Assembly (NCBI GenBank): GCA_031273805.1
Contig: JAISRE010000070.1
Coordinates: 1 to 33,199, forward strand
Source of the DNA: Synergistaceae bacterium
GTDB lineage: Bacteria; Synergistota; Synergistia; Synergistales; Synergistaceae
Direction of reading: 5' to 3'
DNA length: 33,199 nt
Part shown: piece after piece, positions 25,071-33,175 of the stretch
Position numbering within the stretch: the first letter of the stretch is position 1
Layout: every line of letters begins with the position of its first letter
Position numbers and translations under genes: made by a program
The notes under the pieces: generated by a model
Seen by the model: only the letters and a program-made list of their open reading frames with translations
The model's database searches: none
What the model was told of the DNA's origin: nothing

Positions 25071-25655
25071 ATGGAGAAAAACGCGGAAAACTCAGACAAA
25101 AACTGGCAGCAGAGCGTTTACGACAGCATGAGAGACCGTTTCAGCCGCGGTTACGTTCAGGTGTACACCGGCAACGGAAAGGGCAAGACGACGGCAGCCC
25201 TGGGGCTCTCCATCCGCGCGCTTGGCGCCGGGATGCGAGTGTTCTTCTCTCAGTTCATCAAGGGAGCTAAGTACAGCGAGATAGATATACTGTCGGCCTT
25301 CGAGAACCTGACCCACAGGCAGTACGGCCTCGGATGCTTCATCATGAGGGCCCCGACTGACGAGGATAAGGCCGCCGCACGTCAGGGGATAGAGGAAGTA
25401 AGGGAGGCCATGAACAGCGGGAGATACCAGCTCGTTATTCTGGACGAGGCTAACGTGGCCTCGCATCTTGGGCTTATACCGGCATCCGACCTGGTGGCGC
25501 TGGCCAGGGAAAAGCCCGAGGCCGTCGAGCTGCTATTCACCGGGAGAAACGCGCCCGCGGAGCTCATAGAGTTAGCTGACCTCGTCACTGAGATGAGAGA
25601 GATCAAGCATTATTACGATAAGGGAGTCAAAGCGCGGCGAGGCATCGAGAGCTAG
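25071..25655 (+). CDS. cobO: Cob(I)yrinic acid a,c-diamide adenosyltransferase
   Basis: 194 residues, the usual length of CobO/BtuR. The P-loop GNGKGKTT is at 34-41, preceded by YVQVYTGNG. Further family marks are the FFSQFIKGAKYSE segment, YQLVILDEANVASHLGLI and LLFTGRNAPAELIELADLVTEMREIKHYYDKGVKARRGIE at the end. It moves the adenosyl group of ATP onto the cobalt of a corrinoid in the cytoplasm. The ribosome site before ATG 25071 is moderate (AAAGGG). Other cobalamin genes are not adjacent, although a CobB/CbiA-like gene lies 2 kb downstream. Confidence 0.95.
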   Translation: MEKNAENSDKNWQQSVYDSMRDRFSRGYVQVYTGNGKGKTTAALGLSIRALGAGMRVFFSQFIKGAKYSEIDILSAFENLTHRQYGLGCFIMRAPTDEDKAAARQGIEEVREAMNSGRYQLVILDEANVASHLGLIPASDLVALAREKPEAVELLFTGRNAPAELIELADLVTEMREIKHYYDKGVKARRGIES

Positions 25656-25684
25656 AAGCGGAACGATAGGTAAAAATTACCCTC

Positions 25685-25909
25685 CTGTCGTCCTCCGGCT
25701 CCGACCTATTCTGTCGTCCTCCGGCTCCGACCTATTCTGTCGTCCTCCGGCTCCGACCGGAGGACCCACGGATCTGCATGAACTCGATCTGTTATGGTCC
25801 CCCCGGCTCCGACCTATCCTGTCGTCCTACGGCTCCGACCGGAGGACCCACGGATCTGCATGAACTCGATCTGTTATGGGTCCCCCGGTCAAGCCGGGGG
25901 ACGACAGAG
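25685..25909. repeat. REP-like tandem array (26-bp and 82-bp units)
   Basis: CTGTCGTCCTCCGGCTCCG plus acctatt occurs twice with 26-bp spacing (25685, 25711). A larger 82-bp unit then occurs twice (25737-25818 and 25819-25900): the same half-palindrome, its inverse ccggaggaccc, a constant spacer CACGGATCTGCATGAACTCG plus atctgttatgg, and a closing palindrome arm. The second unit ends with cccccggtcaagccggggg and acgacag next to the stop codon of the minus-strand gene. No gene lies in 25656-25910. Confidence 0.8.
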
Positions 25910-25910
25910 T

Positions 25911-27629
25911 TTATGCACTTAATATTATGAGTCCTGATTCGGCCTCTCCGTCGAGATACACGGAGAAATTTCCCTCGTACACTCTCACAGACGGGTGTTC
26001 TCCCACGGTATAGGGCGTCTCGTCCAACCATTCCATATTGTGTATGTTGTTCCCGTGTTTGCCGAAAACCGGCAAATAGAGTATTCCATCCGAGTCCATG
26101 TCCAGGAAGAAGTGCGTTCCGAACGACAGCTCCGGCGAGAAGTTGAGCTCCGGCACGCTGATTTCGACCAGCACCCCGCAGTTGCATATCTCCGCGTATA
26201 TTATCGGGACGCCCAGCGCCGGGTTTCTGCTGCCCCACCTTCCGGGACCCGCGAGGATGTATTTTTTGCCCTCCAGTTTTTTGTTTATCTCTCCCACAGC
26301 CCGCGCGGCAGCGGACGGGTCCCACTGATCCTTGTACAGTGACGCGTCCACGTATACCAGATGGGTGACGTTCTCCAACGAACCGTTGCTGACCATCCTG
26401 TCGCCCCGGAATATTATCCTCTCCTGCGGCACATCCGGCAGATGCACTCCCTGAAGCTCCTCATAGGATGTCAGAGGGCGCATTTGCAGTATGCGGAAGT
26501 TCTTTACCGGCTCGGTCTCATATGTGAACTCTATGTCGACTGGAAATCCGGTGGTAGCCTCCATGTGCTTCAGGAGATCCTTCGACGTGTTGAACAGCGC
26601 GCGCTCCTTTATGTGCAGCTCCGGGAAGGAAAAGAGCGGTCGCACCGGTTCCTCCGGCTCCGCCATTGTCGAGTAGAGGAAGTTGTCGCCGTAGTTCTGC
26701 ACGTAAGCGCCGAAGTTTTTGTGCTCGCGCCGCAAAAAGGGAACGAACATCGAGAGGGCGCCGGTGAGGAATGTTCCGTGTTCCCTGTCTATGTAGTCGA
26801 AGTACTCCTGGCTCGCCTCGGCAACCTGCTGCGGAAGGTTGCCGGCTGGTCTGATCGACGGATTTGTGAGGTAAAATGTCCGGGCGGCGCACCTGTCCAC
26901 TGTCCTGGTCCCAAGGCCGAAACAGAGCCGCATGACTCCGTCCTCTTTTTTTATCCTGGGGTTTGGGCGGCGAAAGACGCGGGAGAAGAGTGTGCCGGCC
27001 AGCTCGGGGTAAAAATAATTTCCATGGTTTTTACCTGAAAGAGACTGGATGATTACCGCAATCGACTCGTCCCTGTGCGGTTTGTTGTGCTTTTCGCGAT
27101 AAGCGCGTGCGGATGGGTTGAAGAGGGAGGTGAACACGCTGCGGACCCCGCGTTCGAGGATCTTCAGACGGTCCTCCCTGGCGCCGCAGTTCGCCGAGAA
27201 ACAGGTCTCGTATTTGCCGGCGAAGGCAAGGGATATGGAGTCCTCCAGCAGAGAGCTCGAACGAATTGCCAGCGGGGGGGCTTCGAATGTGTCGAATCTA
27301 TCCAAAATTGCGCCGAGTTCACGTTTCAGGGAATCGGAGAACGGCGTCTTGTCCATGACCCTCTTGACCGTCTCCCAGTCCTCCTCGTCGTATAGGCCTG
27401 AAAGACCGTTACCGTTTATGTGATCGTCGAATACTTCTGTGGACAAAACGACGGTTAGATCCGGGAAACTCACCGTTTCGCCGAGAGGTGAGCCGAAGAG
27501 CGCGATCTTGGCGTAGGCAAGTCCCTTGGCTTTTCCGCCGCACCGTCCATCCCCGATCAAAGTTCCCTTTTCGCGGAAATACCCCTCTGCCTGAAACTCG
27601 TCGTAGTTTTTATCGGATTGATTCAACAT
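25911..27629 (-). CDS. PEP/pyruvate-binding ATP-grasp domain protein
   Basis: 572 residues from ATG 27629, with AGGAGG 5 bases upstream; ATG 27647 has no such site. The N-terminal two thirds match the ATP-grasp nucleotide-binding domain of PEP synthase and pyruvate phosphate dikinase: GGKAKGLAYAK (about 31-41), PLAIRSSSLLEDS (about 119-131), AFAGKYET and a DIEFTYE region with QMRPLTSYEEL near 410. The phosphohistidine swivel and PEP-binding TIM barrel are missing. A separate C-terminal part with GPGRWGSRNPALGVPI and FGTHFFLDMDSDG follows, known in stand-alone relatives. Substrate unknown. It is divergent from the 27730-32634 operon. Confidence 0.88.
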   Translation of the reverse strand: MLNQSDKNYDEFQAEGYFREKGTLIGDGRCGGKAKGLAYAKIALFGSPLGETVSFPDLTVVLSTEVFDDHINGNGLSGLYDEEDWETVKRVMDKTPFSDSLKRELGAILDRFDTFEAPPLAIRSSSLLEDSISLAFAGKYETCFSANCGAREDRLKILERGVRSVFTSLFNPSARAYREKHNKPHRDESIAVIIQSLSGKNHGNYFYPELAGTLFSRVFRRPNPRIKKEDGVMRLCFGLGTRTVDRCAARTFYLTNPSIRPAGNLPQQVAEASQEYFDYIDREHGTFLTGALSMFVPFLRREHKNFGAYVQNYGDNFLYSTMAEPEEPVRPLFSFPELHIKERALFNTSKDLLKHMEATTGFPVDIEFTYETEPVKNFRILQMRPLTSYEELQGVHLPDVPQERIIFRGDRMVSNGSLENVTHLVYVDASLYKDQWDPSAAARAVGEINKKLEGKKYILAGPGRWGSRNPALGVPIIYAEICNCGVLVEISVPELNFSPELSFGTHFFLDMDSDGILYLPVFGKHGNNIHNMEWLDETPYTVGEHPSVRVYEGNFSVYLDGEAESGLIILSA

Positions 27630-27656
27630 TATTCCTCCTTCCCCCATAATCGTCTA

Positions 27657-27687
27657 TTGGACGATAGGAAAAATTATGTGGTAAACT
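27657..27687 (+). promoter_or_regulatory. Weak promoter candidate for the CobB-like operon
   Basis: TTGGAC at 27657-27662 and TAAACT at 27682-27687 are 19 bases apart, with a TG at 27678 before the -10. Their location between the divergent genes is right, but the match is weak. Confidence 0.25.
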
Positions 27688-27729
27688 ATACCATCATATC
27701 ATTATTTTGTGGAACGAGGAGGGAGTATC

Positions 27730-29121
27730 TTGATTCTCCCAAGATTGATAATAGCTGACGAACAACGACCGGGCAAGATAATGTCCGGGGTAATTATTGC
27801 GACTATTTTGAAGGATATGGGCTATAAATTGAGGCTTTTCATGGGTAATGTAGACGAGGCCTCCATGCGCTCCCTTCAAATTCTCTGCAATATGCCCGTA
27901 ACTCTCCTCGATCCCACTCTGTGCGGCGACCGCGCCAATCTCAAATGGCTCTTTCAGCAGGCAGCGTCCCCTGACTGCCTCAACCTTGTCATAACGAACC
28001 TTGGGGGACGATGGACCGAGGACTCCCCGTTCCGAATACCCAAGGAGTGCTTTCTTCTGGCCGAGTGGCTGGAGTGCGAGGTCATTCCCGTCGTATACAG
28101 CGACACGTCGTCCACGCTGACTGTTCGCACCCTGCACGAGATAGCTGGCCAATTCGAGCAGAACGGGGACCTCAAAATACGCTCTTATCTCTTCCGTTCT
28201 GTTTTGAACGACAGGGAGTATGAGCTTGTGGATCGGGAGGCGGGGCGGCAGTTCACGTCAATATCCGCCGGGTCCATTCCTAAGTCGCTCGAACGGGACG
28301 CTCCGATGATAACTGATATATGTACGGACGAGACAAATCGCGCGATGTTCCCCATACGCTCCGCAGCCCTTCAACTCAAATGTATAAATCAACAGGTCCA
28401 ATGGCCTTTATTCAGCGCTCTCGCGAAGGTCTCCCCGGAGTGGACCTATCAGCGAAAGCTCTGCGAACCGATAACCGACAGCGGCAAGGTCAACATAGCG
28501 GTGGTCCGACATCCGGCGCTTACACTCGGCGGAGACGGTACGGAGCACATGATGAAGGTGCTGGGGTGCAATGTGGTGGACGTGCCTTTGGACGGGCATA
28601 TATCACACAACGTCCCGATTCACGGGGTCTATATCCCTCACGGGCTGGCCTACATGGCGCTGCCGAAGTTCTTCAGCAATATATACCTCAAGACGATGTT
28701 CAACAGGGCCTCCAACGGCTCGTCGTTTCTTCTCGCCGAGGGCGGATCCGCCCCCATTCTGGGCAACAAAATAAGCATGACGTCCGGGCAGGGCGGCGGG
28801 AGCGGACGCGGCTTCGGCGTGCTTGGGTTCGACAGTTTTTACAAGGCGTCGACATTCGGCTCCCCGCAGAAGCTGGTGGCCTTTCGCACACGGCTCAACC
28901 CGCTGATATCGGGCTCGCAGGAGTGTGTATGGGGTTATGCCTCCGCCAGCCTGTCGCTCATAGCGTGCGATTTGGATGAGGAGTGCTGGGAGACAAGGGA
29001 GACCCTCGTAGGTAAGCCAGTCGGGACGGATGGATGGTGCAAGGGACGAATCCTCGCGTCTTCCATGAGGATAGAACCGTGGAGCGCTCCTGAGTCATTC
29101 AGACGCTGGCTGGAGGGCTAA
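27730..29121 (+). CDS. CobB/CbiA-like protein with lost catalytic motifs
   Basis: About 463 residues from TTG 27730, with AGGAGGG 6 bases upstream; the in-frame GTG at 27709 lies before that site. The layout resembles cobyrinic acid a,c-diamide synthase: an N-terminal ATPase part (LIIADEQRPGKIMSGVII, LFMGNVDEASMRSL, LLDPT, LFRSVLNDREYELVDRE) and a C-terminal class I amidotransferase part (VNIAVVRHPALTLGGDG, VYIPHGLAYMALPKFFSN, SSFLLAEGGSAPILGNKI). Both key sites differ. The P-loop SGSGKTT reads DEQRPGKIM, and the nucleophile motif AECGG reads AEGGS with no Cys. It may be a corrinoid-binding or regulatory relative rather than an enzyme. Next gene follows after 4 bases. Assignment is by pattern and moderately sure. 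Confidence 0.65.
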   Translation: MILPRLIIADEQRPGKIMSGVIIATILKDMGYKLRLFMGNVDEASMRSLQILCNMPVTLLDPTLCGDRANLKWLFQQAASPDCLNLVITNLGGRWTEDSPFRIPKECFLLAEWLECEVIPVVYSDTSSTLTVRTLHEIAGQFEQNGDLKIRSYLFRSVLNDREYELVDREAGRQFTSISAGSIPKSLERDAPMITDICTDETNRAMFPIRSAALQLKCINQQVQWPLFSALAKVSPEWTYQRKLCEPITDSGKVNIAVVRHPALTLGGDGTEHMMKVLGCNVVDVPLDGHISHNVPIHGVYIPHGLAYMALPKFFSNIYLKTMFNRASNGSSFLLAEGGSAPILGNKISMTSGQGGGSGRGFGVLGFDSFYKASTFGSPQKLVAFRTRLNPLISGSQECVWGYASASLSLIACDLDEECWETRETLVGKPVGTDGWCKGRILASSMRIEPWSAPESFRRWLEG

Positions 29122-29125
29122 AACC

Positions 29126-30322
29126 ATGTCCATCCGGGACATCGAAACTGCTATCGAGACAGGAATGAAACTCCTCTCTGAGGCGGAGGGAATGTCGAAT
29201 GATATTGTGGAATGGCGCAGGACATTTCATCAGTTCCCGGAAATAGGGCTCGAAGAGCGCGTCACCGCCAGCAAGATAGAGGGCATTCTCTCCTCGCTGC
29301 CCGGCATGGAGGTATTCAAAGGTTTTGGGCTCCCCACCTGCGTTATAGGCAGGATAGGCGGAGACATATCGAGGGAGGCTCTGGCCTTCAGGATTGAAAT
29401 AGACGCGGTGGAGGTGCACGAGGACACGGGGCTGCCCTTCAGCTCGTACGACAGCAGAATATCCCACGTGCAGGGTCACGACGCCCACATGGCGTCCATG
29501 CTCGGCGCGGCCGTCATCCTCTCCGACCACAGGACGAGCCTCAAACGTCCGGTGGTCTTTATTTTTCAGCCCGCAGAGGAGGGCAAGGGAGGGGCGCAGC
29601 TCCTCATCGAAGCCGGCTTGATAGAGGAATTCAACATAGAAAAAATGCTCTGCGTTCACTGGGTGCCCCACCTTCCTTACGGGCAGATATTCACCAACAG
29701 GGGGCCTGTGACTGCGTTTTCGAGCAAGCTCCACATCGGCCTCACCGGTCAGGGGGGACACGGCTCGACTCCGTACCTGACCAGCGACCCGCTGTACCTC
29801 TCCGCTCAGGTGCAGATCACGCTGCAGTCCGTCATAACCCGTGAGGTGGACCCGCAGAAGGGCGCGGTTCTCTCCTTCGGCCGCATAGAGGCAGCCGAAG
29901 TCTACAACGTGATCGCGGAGGAGGTCCACCTGTGGGGAACGCTTCGCTCCACTGACAGGAACACCCATGACTTCCTCAAACATCGGGTGGAGGAAGTGGT
30001 GAAGGCGCTCGCCCACCTCACTCATATAGGCGCGTCGGTGGAGTACACGCTGGACTATGGGCAGGTGGTAAACAACGATACCCTGGTGTCCGATATTTTC
30101 CAGATCGGCACCGCTCTCATAGGAAGCGACGCAATGGAGCTATTGACGAATCCTCTCCTGGTGGGAGAGGACTTTTCATTTTACGCGGAACAGATACCAT
30201 CCTGTATTATGTTCCTCGGCACCGGCATGGACTACGGTCTATATCATGCCAGGTACGACATTCCGGAGAATCTGCTGCCCTTTGCCTCAGCGTGGGCCGC
30301 GTATCTGGCCCTCTTTCTGTAA
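29126..30322 (+). CDS. M20 family amidohydrolase (aminoacylase-like)
   Basis: 398 residues, typical of M20D hydrolases such as N-acyl-amino acid and IAA-amino acid amidohydrolases. Recognised segments are RRTFHQFPEIGLEE (31-44), FRIEIDAVEVHEDTGLPF (88-105), GHDAHMASML (117-126), IFQPAEEGKGGAQLLIEAG (146-164) with Glu151-Glu152, the lid dimerisation domain, and GEDFSFYAEQIP near 347-358. The usual metal-bridging Cys in HACGHD is Gln116 here (HVQGHD), and the RxDMDALP motif reads RIEIDAVEV, so it is a divergent member. Cytoplasmic. ATG 4 bases after the previous stop with GGAGG inside it, indicating tight coupling. Confidence 0.88.
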   Translation: MSIRDIETAIETGMKLLSEAEGMSNDIVEWRRTFHQFPEIGLEERVTASKIEGILSSLPGMEVFKGFGLPTCVIGRIGGDISREALAFRIEIDAVEVHEDTGLPFSSYDSRISHVQGHDAHMASMLGAAVILSDHRTSLKRPVVFIFQPAEEGKGGAQLLIEAGLIEEFNIEKMLCVHWVPHLPYGQIFTNRGPVTAFSSKLHIGLTGQGGHGSTPYLTSDPLYLSAQVQITLQSVITREVDPQKGAVLSFGRIEAAEVYNVIAEEVHLWGTLRSTDRNTHDFLKHRVEEVVKALAHLTHIGASVEYTLDYGQVVNNDTLVSDIFQIGTALIGSDAMELLTNPLLVGEDFSFYAEQIPSCIMFLGTGMDYGLYHARYDIPENLLPFASAWAAYLALFL

Positions 30323-30356
30323 ATCGGGATGACGCAAATCAAAGGAGCGATTCCGC

Positions 30357-31832
30357 ATGGAAAAAAAACTTGACGAGATAATACTTCACGCGTGCGCAAC
30401 ATCCCCAACAGAGCCGTGCCTGTGGTGGCGCGGCGCCTGGTGGTCGAGGGGAACGCTGAACGATATGGCGTTGGAGTGTGAAGCAAACCTCATCAAAAGC
30501 GGCTTTACCGCCAAGCAGAGGCTTGGACTCGCTCTGCCAAACAGCCCGCTCTTTCTAGCGGCCTGTATTGCCGCCTGGCGTCTCGGAGGAACGGTGGTCC
30601 CTGTCAATCCGCAGCTAAAGTATCCATCGGCGCCGGAGTATCTCAAGAGCGTCGACGTTTTCGGCGCCATCGTCAGCCGTGAGATAGCCGGGATGGTTGA
30701 CTTCATGCAGAGCTCCGGAATACCTGCGGCGAGCGCGGACCCAGGCGACGCGGCGCCTATAATGCAGGGCCGCTCCGCAGCGCCGGACCCGGACTCCGAC
30801 ACCGCCGTCCTCTTTCACACGGCAGGGGTTGGGGGCGACGTAAAGGCCGTCCCGATAACGCACCGCAATATCATCTCTCTTCTGACTGCGGTGATGGACG
30901 CCATTCCGACGATGAACGAGGACGACGTCGTGCTGAACGCGATACCGAACTATCACTCTCTGGGCTTTGTGGTCGGCGGCGTCATGCCGCTCGCGGCGGG
31001 CATATCTCAGGTGCTGCTCCCGTCGTTTGCCTCGCCAAAAACCGCCCTTTCCGCCATACGCGCCGCCGGGGTCACGATAATCCCCGCTCTGCCGGTGATG
31101 CTCAGTATGCTTCTGAGCGGCGAGAGGAATATAACCCCCATGTCGAAGGTGAAAATGGTCTTCTACGGAGGCGGCGAACTGATGCCCGGCATTGCTGAGC
31201 GCGTCAGGGAGGTCTTTGGCGTGGCGTCGCTGGAGGGCTATGGGCTCACAGAGGCGTCCAGCGTGCTAGCGGTTACGCCCTCCGAAAAGGCAATCAAACC
31301 CGGCACATCCGGCAAAATTCTATCCTGCTTCGACGCCAGGGTCTGCGACAAGGAGGGGACTTCTCTGCCCTGCGACACTGACGGCAGGCTCTGGATTCGC
31401 GGCGACGCGCTGGCGAAGGGGTATTACAGGGCCGGCGATACGCTGGCGGAGAGATTCCGCGACGAATGGTTCGACACCCAGGATATCGTCAGAATAGACA
31501 GCGATGGCTATATCACCATCGTCTCGCCGGCTGTCGACGTCATAATGGCCGGGGGGGTGCCGGTGTACGCCGGAGAGATCGAGGCCATGCTGAAGATGCA
31601 TCCTGAGATAGATGAGGCGGCCGTGGTCGGCATACCCAGGGGCATAAAGGGCGAGCTCACGCGCGCTTTCATCGTGCTGAAGGAGGGCAGCGCTCTGCGC
31701 CCAAAGGATATAGTTATGTACGGTCGAAGCAAGCTCCCGAACTACAAAGCTCCGCGCTCCGTCAAGATACTGCGGGAGCTGCCCAGGGACAACCTCGGCA
31801 AGGTCCTGAAGAAGGAGCTGCGCAGTGCCTGA
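30357..31832 (+). CDS. AMP-forming acyl-CoA synthetase/ligase
   Basis: 491 residues, ANL superfamily. Segments: GLALPNSPLFLAACIAAWRLGGTVVPVNP, the nucleotide loop FHTAGVGGDVKAVPITH (153-169), NAIPNYHSLGF, VFYGGGELMP, EGYGLTEASS, WFDTQDIVRID and the C-terminal NLGKVLKKEL with the adenylating Lys482. The nucleotide loop departs from the usual TSGTTGxPKG, although the rest is intact, so activity is likely but the loop is unusual. It joins an acyl or aryl acid to CoA through an acyl-adenylate; the acid is unknown. Good ribosome site AAAGGAG. It follows the M20 hydrolase by 34 bases, which could supply free acid (inference). Confidence 0.9.
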   Translation: MEKKLDEIILHACATSPTEPCLWWRGAWWSRGTLNDMALECEANLIKSGFTAKQRLGLALPNSPLFLAACIAAWRLGGTVVPVNPQLKYPSAPEYLKSVDVFGAIVSREIAGMVDFMQSSGIPAASADPGDAAPIMQGRSAAPDPDSDTAVLFHTAGVGGDVKAVPITHRNIISLLTAVMDAIPTMNEDDVVLNAIPNYHSLGFVVGGVMPLAAGISQVLLPSFASPKTALSAIRAAGVTIIPALPVMLSMLLSGERNITPMSKVKMVFYGGGELMPGIAERVREVFGVASLEGYGLTEASSVLAVTPSEKAIKPGTSGKILSCFDARVCDKEGTSLPCDTDGRLWIRGDALAKGYYRAGDTLAERFRDEWFDTQDIVRIDSDGYITIVSPAVDVIMAGGVPVYAGEIEAMLKMHPEIDEAAVVGIPRGIKGELTRAFIVLKEGSALRPKDIVMYGRSKLPNYKAPRSVKILRELPRDNLGKVLKKELRSA

Positions 31833-32634
31833 TATTCCCTTCCAAGAGGGGGAGCGGCGCGCGATCTTCGTTTTTGACTCCGAAGGAGATGTGATCCTCG
31901 AAAACGGCGACACGCCTCCATCCACGGACGACCTGGAAAAATTTACCCCCCTGCTTGAGACCTATGGCAGAACCACGCGCGATTCAGAGCCATGCGACCT
32001 CTGGGCTCTCTTTAAGAGGGAGGCGGCTATGCCGGATGGATTATCCTTCGTTTCCCGTCGCGCCCTGCCTGCCCTGTTGGGTTATGATTTTTTCAATCGG
32101 GCGGGGATCGCCTATCAGATGATGAACTTGACTGCCCACAATAAATACTGCGGGGTGTGCGGGGGCGCCATGAGCGATCACGCCGCAGACCGCGCGCGGG
32201 TATGCGGCGCTTGCGGCAATATGGTCTACTGCGCAATGAGCCCGGCGGTGATAGTGGCTGTCGAGAAGGGCGACATGCTGCTTATGGGGCGCGGCGTAAA
32301 CTTCCCTCCCGGGCGATACAGCGTGCTCGCGGGGTTTGTTGAGCCCGGCGAGACGCTTGAGGAGACCATTGTCCGCGAAATATACGAGGAGTCGTCGGTG
32401 AGGGTGAAGAATATAACGTACTTCGGCAGCCAGCCGTGGCCGTTCCCAAACTCGCTGATGCTGGCCTTTCGGGCGGAGTGGGAGAGCGGAGAGCCGACTC
32501 CGGACGGAGCAGAGCTCACGGACGTGAAATTCTTCAAGCCGGACGAAATTCCGCCGGAACTCCCCCCGGGCGTCAGCATCTCGCGAAGGCTGATAGACAG
32601 CTGGCTGGCCAAAATTAGGGAAGCGCTGATTTAA
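31825..32634 (+). CDS. nudC: NADH pyrophosphatase NudC-type Nudix hydrolase
   Basis: 269 residues from a GTG that overlaps the previous gene by 8 bases. A zinc ribbon (Cys109, Cys112, Cys127, Cys130) precedes the Nudix box GFVEPGETLEETIVREIYEESSV (170-192) and the NudC-specific QPWPFP motif (203-208). It splits NADH into NMNH and AMP or removes NAD caps from RNA. The last codons (REALI, stop at 32632-32634) lie in the terminus of a MITE-like repeat that begins at 32615, so the natural C-terminus was probably replaced or extended. Confidence 0.93.
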   Translation: MPDIPFQEGERRAIFVFDSEGDVILENGDTPPSTDDLEKFTPLLETYGRTTRDSEPCDLWALFKREAAMPDGLSFVSRRALPALLGYDFFNRAGIAYQMMNLTAHNKYCGVCGGAMSDHAADRARVCGACGNMVYCAMSPAVIVAVEKGDMLLMGRGVNFPPGRYSVLAGFVEPGETLEETIVREIYEESSVRVKNITYFGSQPWPFPNSLMLAFRAEWESGEPTPDGAELTDVKFFKPDEIPPELPPGVSISRRLIDSWLAKIREALI

Positions 32635-32672
32635 TAACCTTTGGGCTGCAATGGGCGTATTCGCTCACCATC
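32615..32672 (+). repeat. MITE-like dispersed repeat, copy C (one end)
   Basis: TTAGGGAAGCGCTGATTTAAT followed by AACCTTTGGGCTGCAATGGG and CGTATTCGCTCACCATC matches copy B over about 58 bases. The opposite terminus is missing; REP-like repeats follow. The repeat starts inside nudC. Confidence 0.8.
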
Positions 32673-32682
32673 AAACTTATCC

Positions 32683-32815
32683 CTGTCGTCCTCCGGCTTG
32701 ACCTCCCTGTCGTCCTCCGGCTTGACCGGAGGACCCAGCCCTAAATCTTTAGACCAAGGGCAAAATGGGTCCTCCGGTCAAGCCGGATGACGACAGAGTG
32801 AGCGAGGCGGATGAC
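32683..32815. repeat. REP-like repeat cluster
   Basis: CTGTCGTCCTCCGGCTTGAC occurs at 32683 and 32707 (24-bp period), the second with its inverted half ccggaggaccc. An inverted copy, GGGTCCTCCGGTCAAGCCGG plus atgacgacagag, lies at 32767-32800. The loops read tcaag or cttga here rather than ctccga as in the 25.7-kb array. No gene lies in 32635-32827. Confidence 0.75.
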
Positions 32816-32827
32816 GCTCATATTGCG

Positions 32828-33175
32828 TCACGCCATCATTGGAGCATCTGCAATCTCCGGTATCAGCTCCCCTATATATCGTATTACATCATCTGTCAAT
32901 TCGATCTTGATATAATGCTCTGGCCCTCGTTTTGCCCAAAAATTAAGATTAGCGCATTTATAGCGTTTTCCATTTTTGTCGCCTAACAGATAGTTTGATG
33001 TATCGACGCCGAACATACGATAGCAAAAACTTGCCCTGTACCAGACTTCGGCAAAACAACAGTCGATGAGTTCATAGTCTTCGGGGAGATTGTCGACTAT
33101 TTGAAGCAAATCGCCGCACCATGTTTCCGAAAGTTGTTCCGTCGAATCCGCAGAGATGCCTTCAAATAACGCCAT
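32828..33175 (-). CDS. Unknown protein, possibly continuing past the window edge
   Basis: At least 115 residues read from ATG 33175 to a TGA at 32830-32828. The frame is open upstream to the right edge (33176-33199 reads TETGGGTS), so the ATG may be internal and the gene incomplete. No family recognised. The sequence is rich in Cys, Tyr and Trp (for example DCCFAEVWYRASFCYRMFG and LNFWAKRGPEHYIKIEL), soluble, without signal peptide. It sits next to repeats and is lower in GC than the window average, hinting at accessory DNA. Confidence 0.6.
   Translation of the reverse strand: MALFEGISADSTEQLSETWCGDLLQIVDNLPEDYELIDCCFAEVWYRASFCYRMFGVDTSNYLLGDKNGKRYKCANLNFWAKRGPEHYIKIELTDDVIRYIGELIPEIADAPMMA

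Noticed and set aside
25685-25909. CRISPR array
   Set aside because: The repeats are palindromic, 26 or 82 bp apart with near-identical rather than unique spacers, and no cas genes are present.
29099-30025. 308-codon minus-strand frame opposite the M20 hydrolase
   Set aside because: Antisense shadow; the plus strand shows the family motifs and operon coupling.
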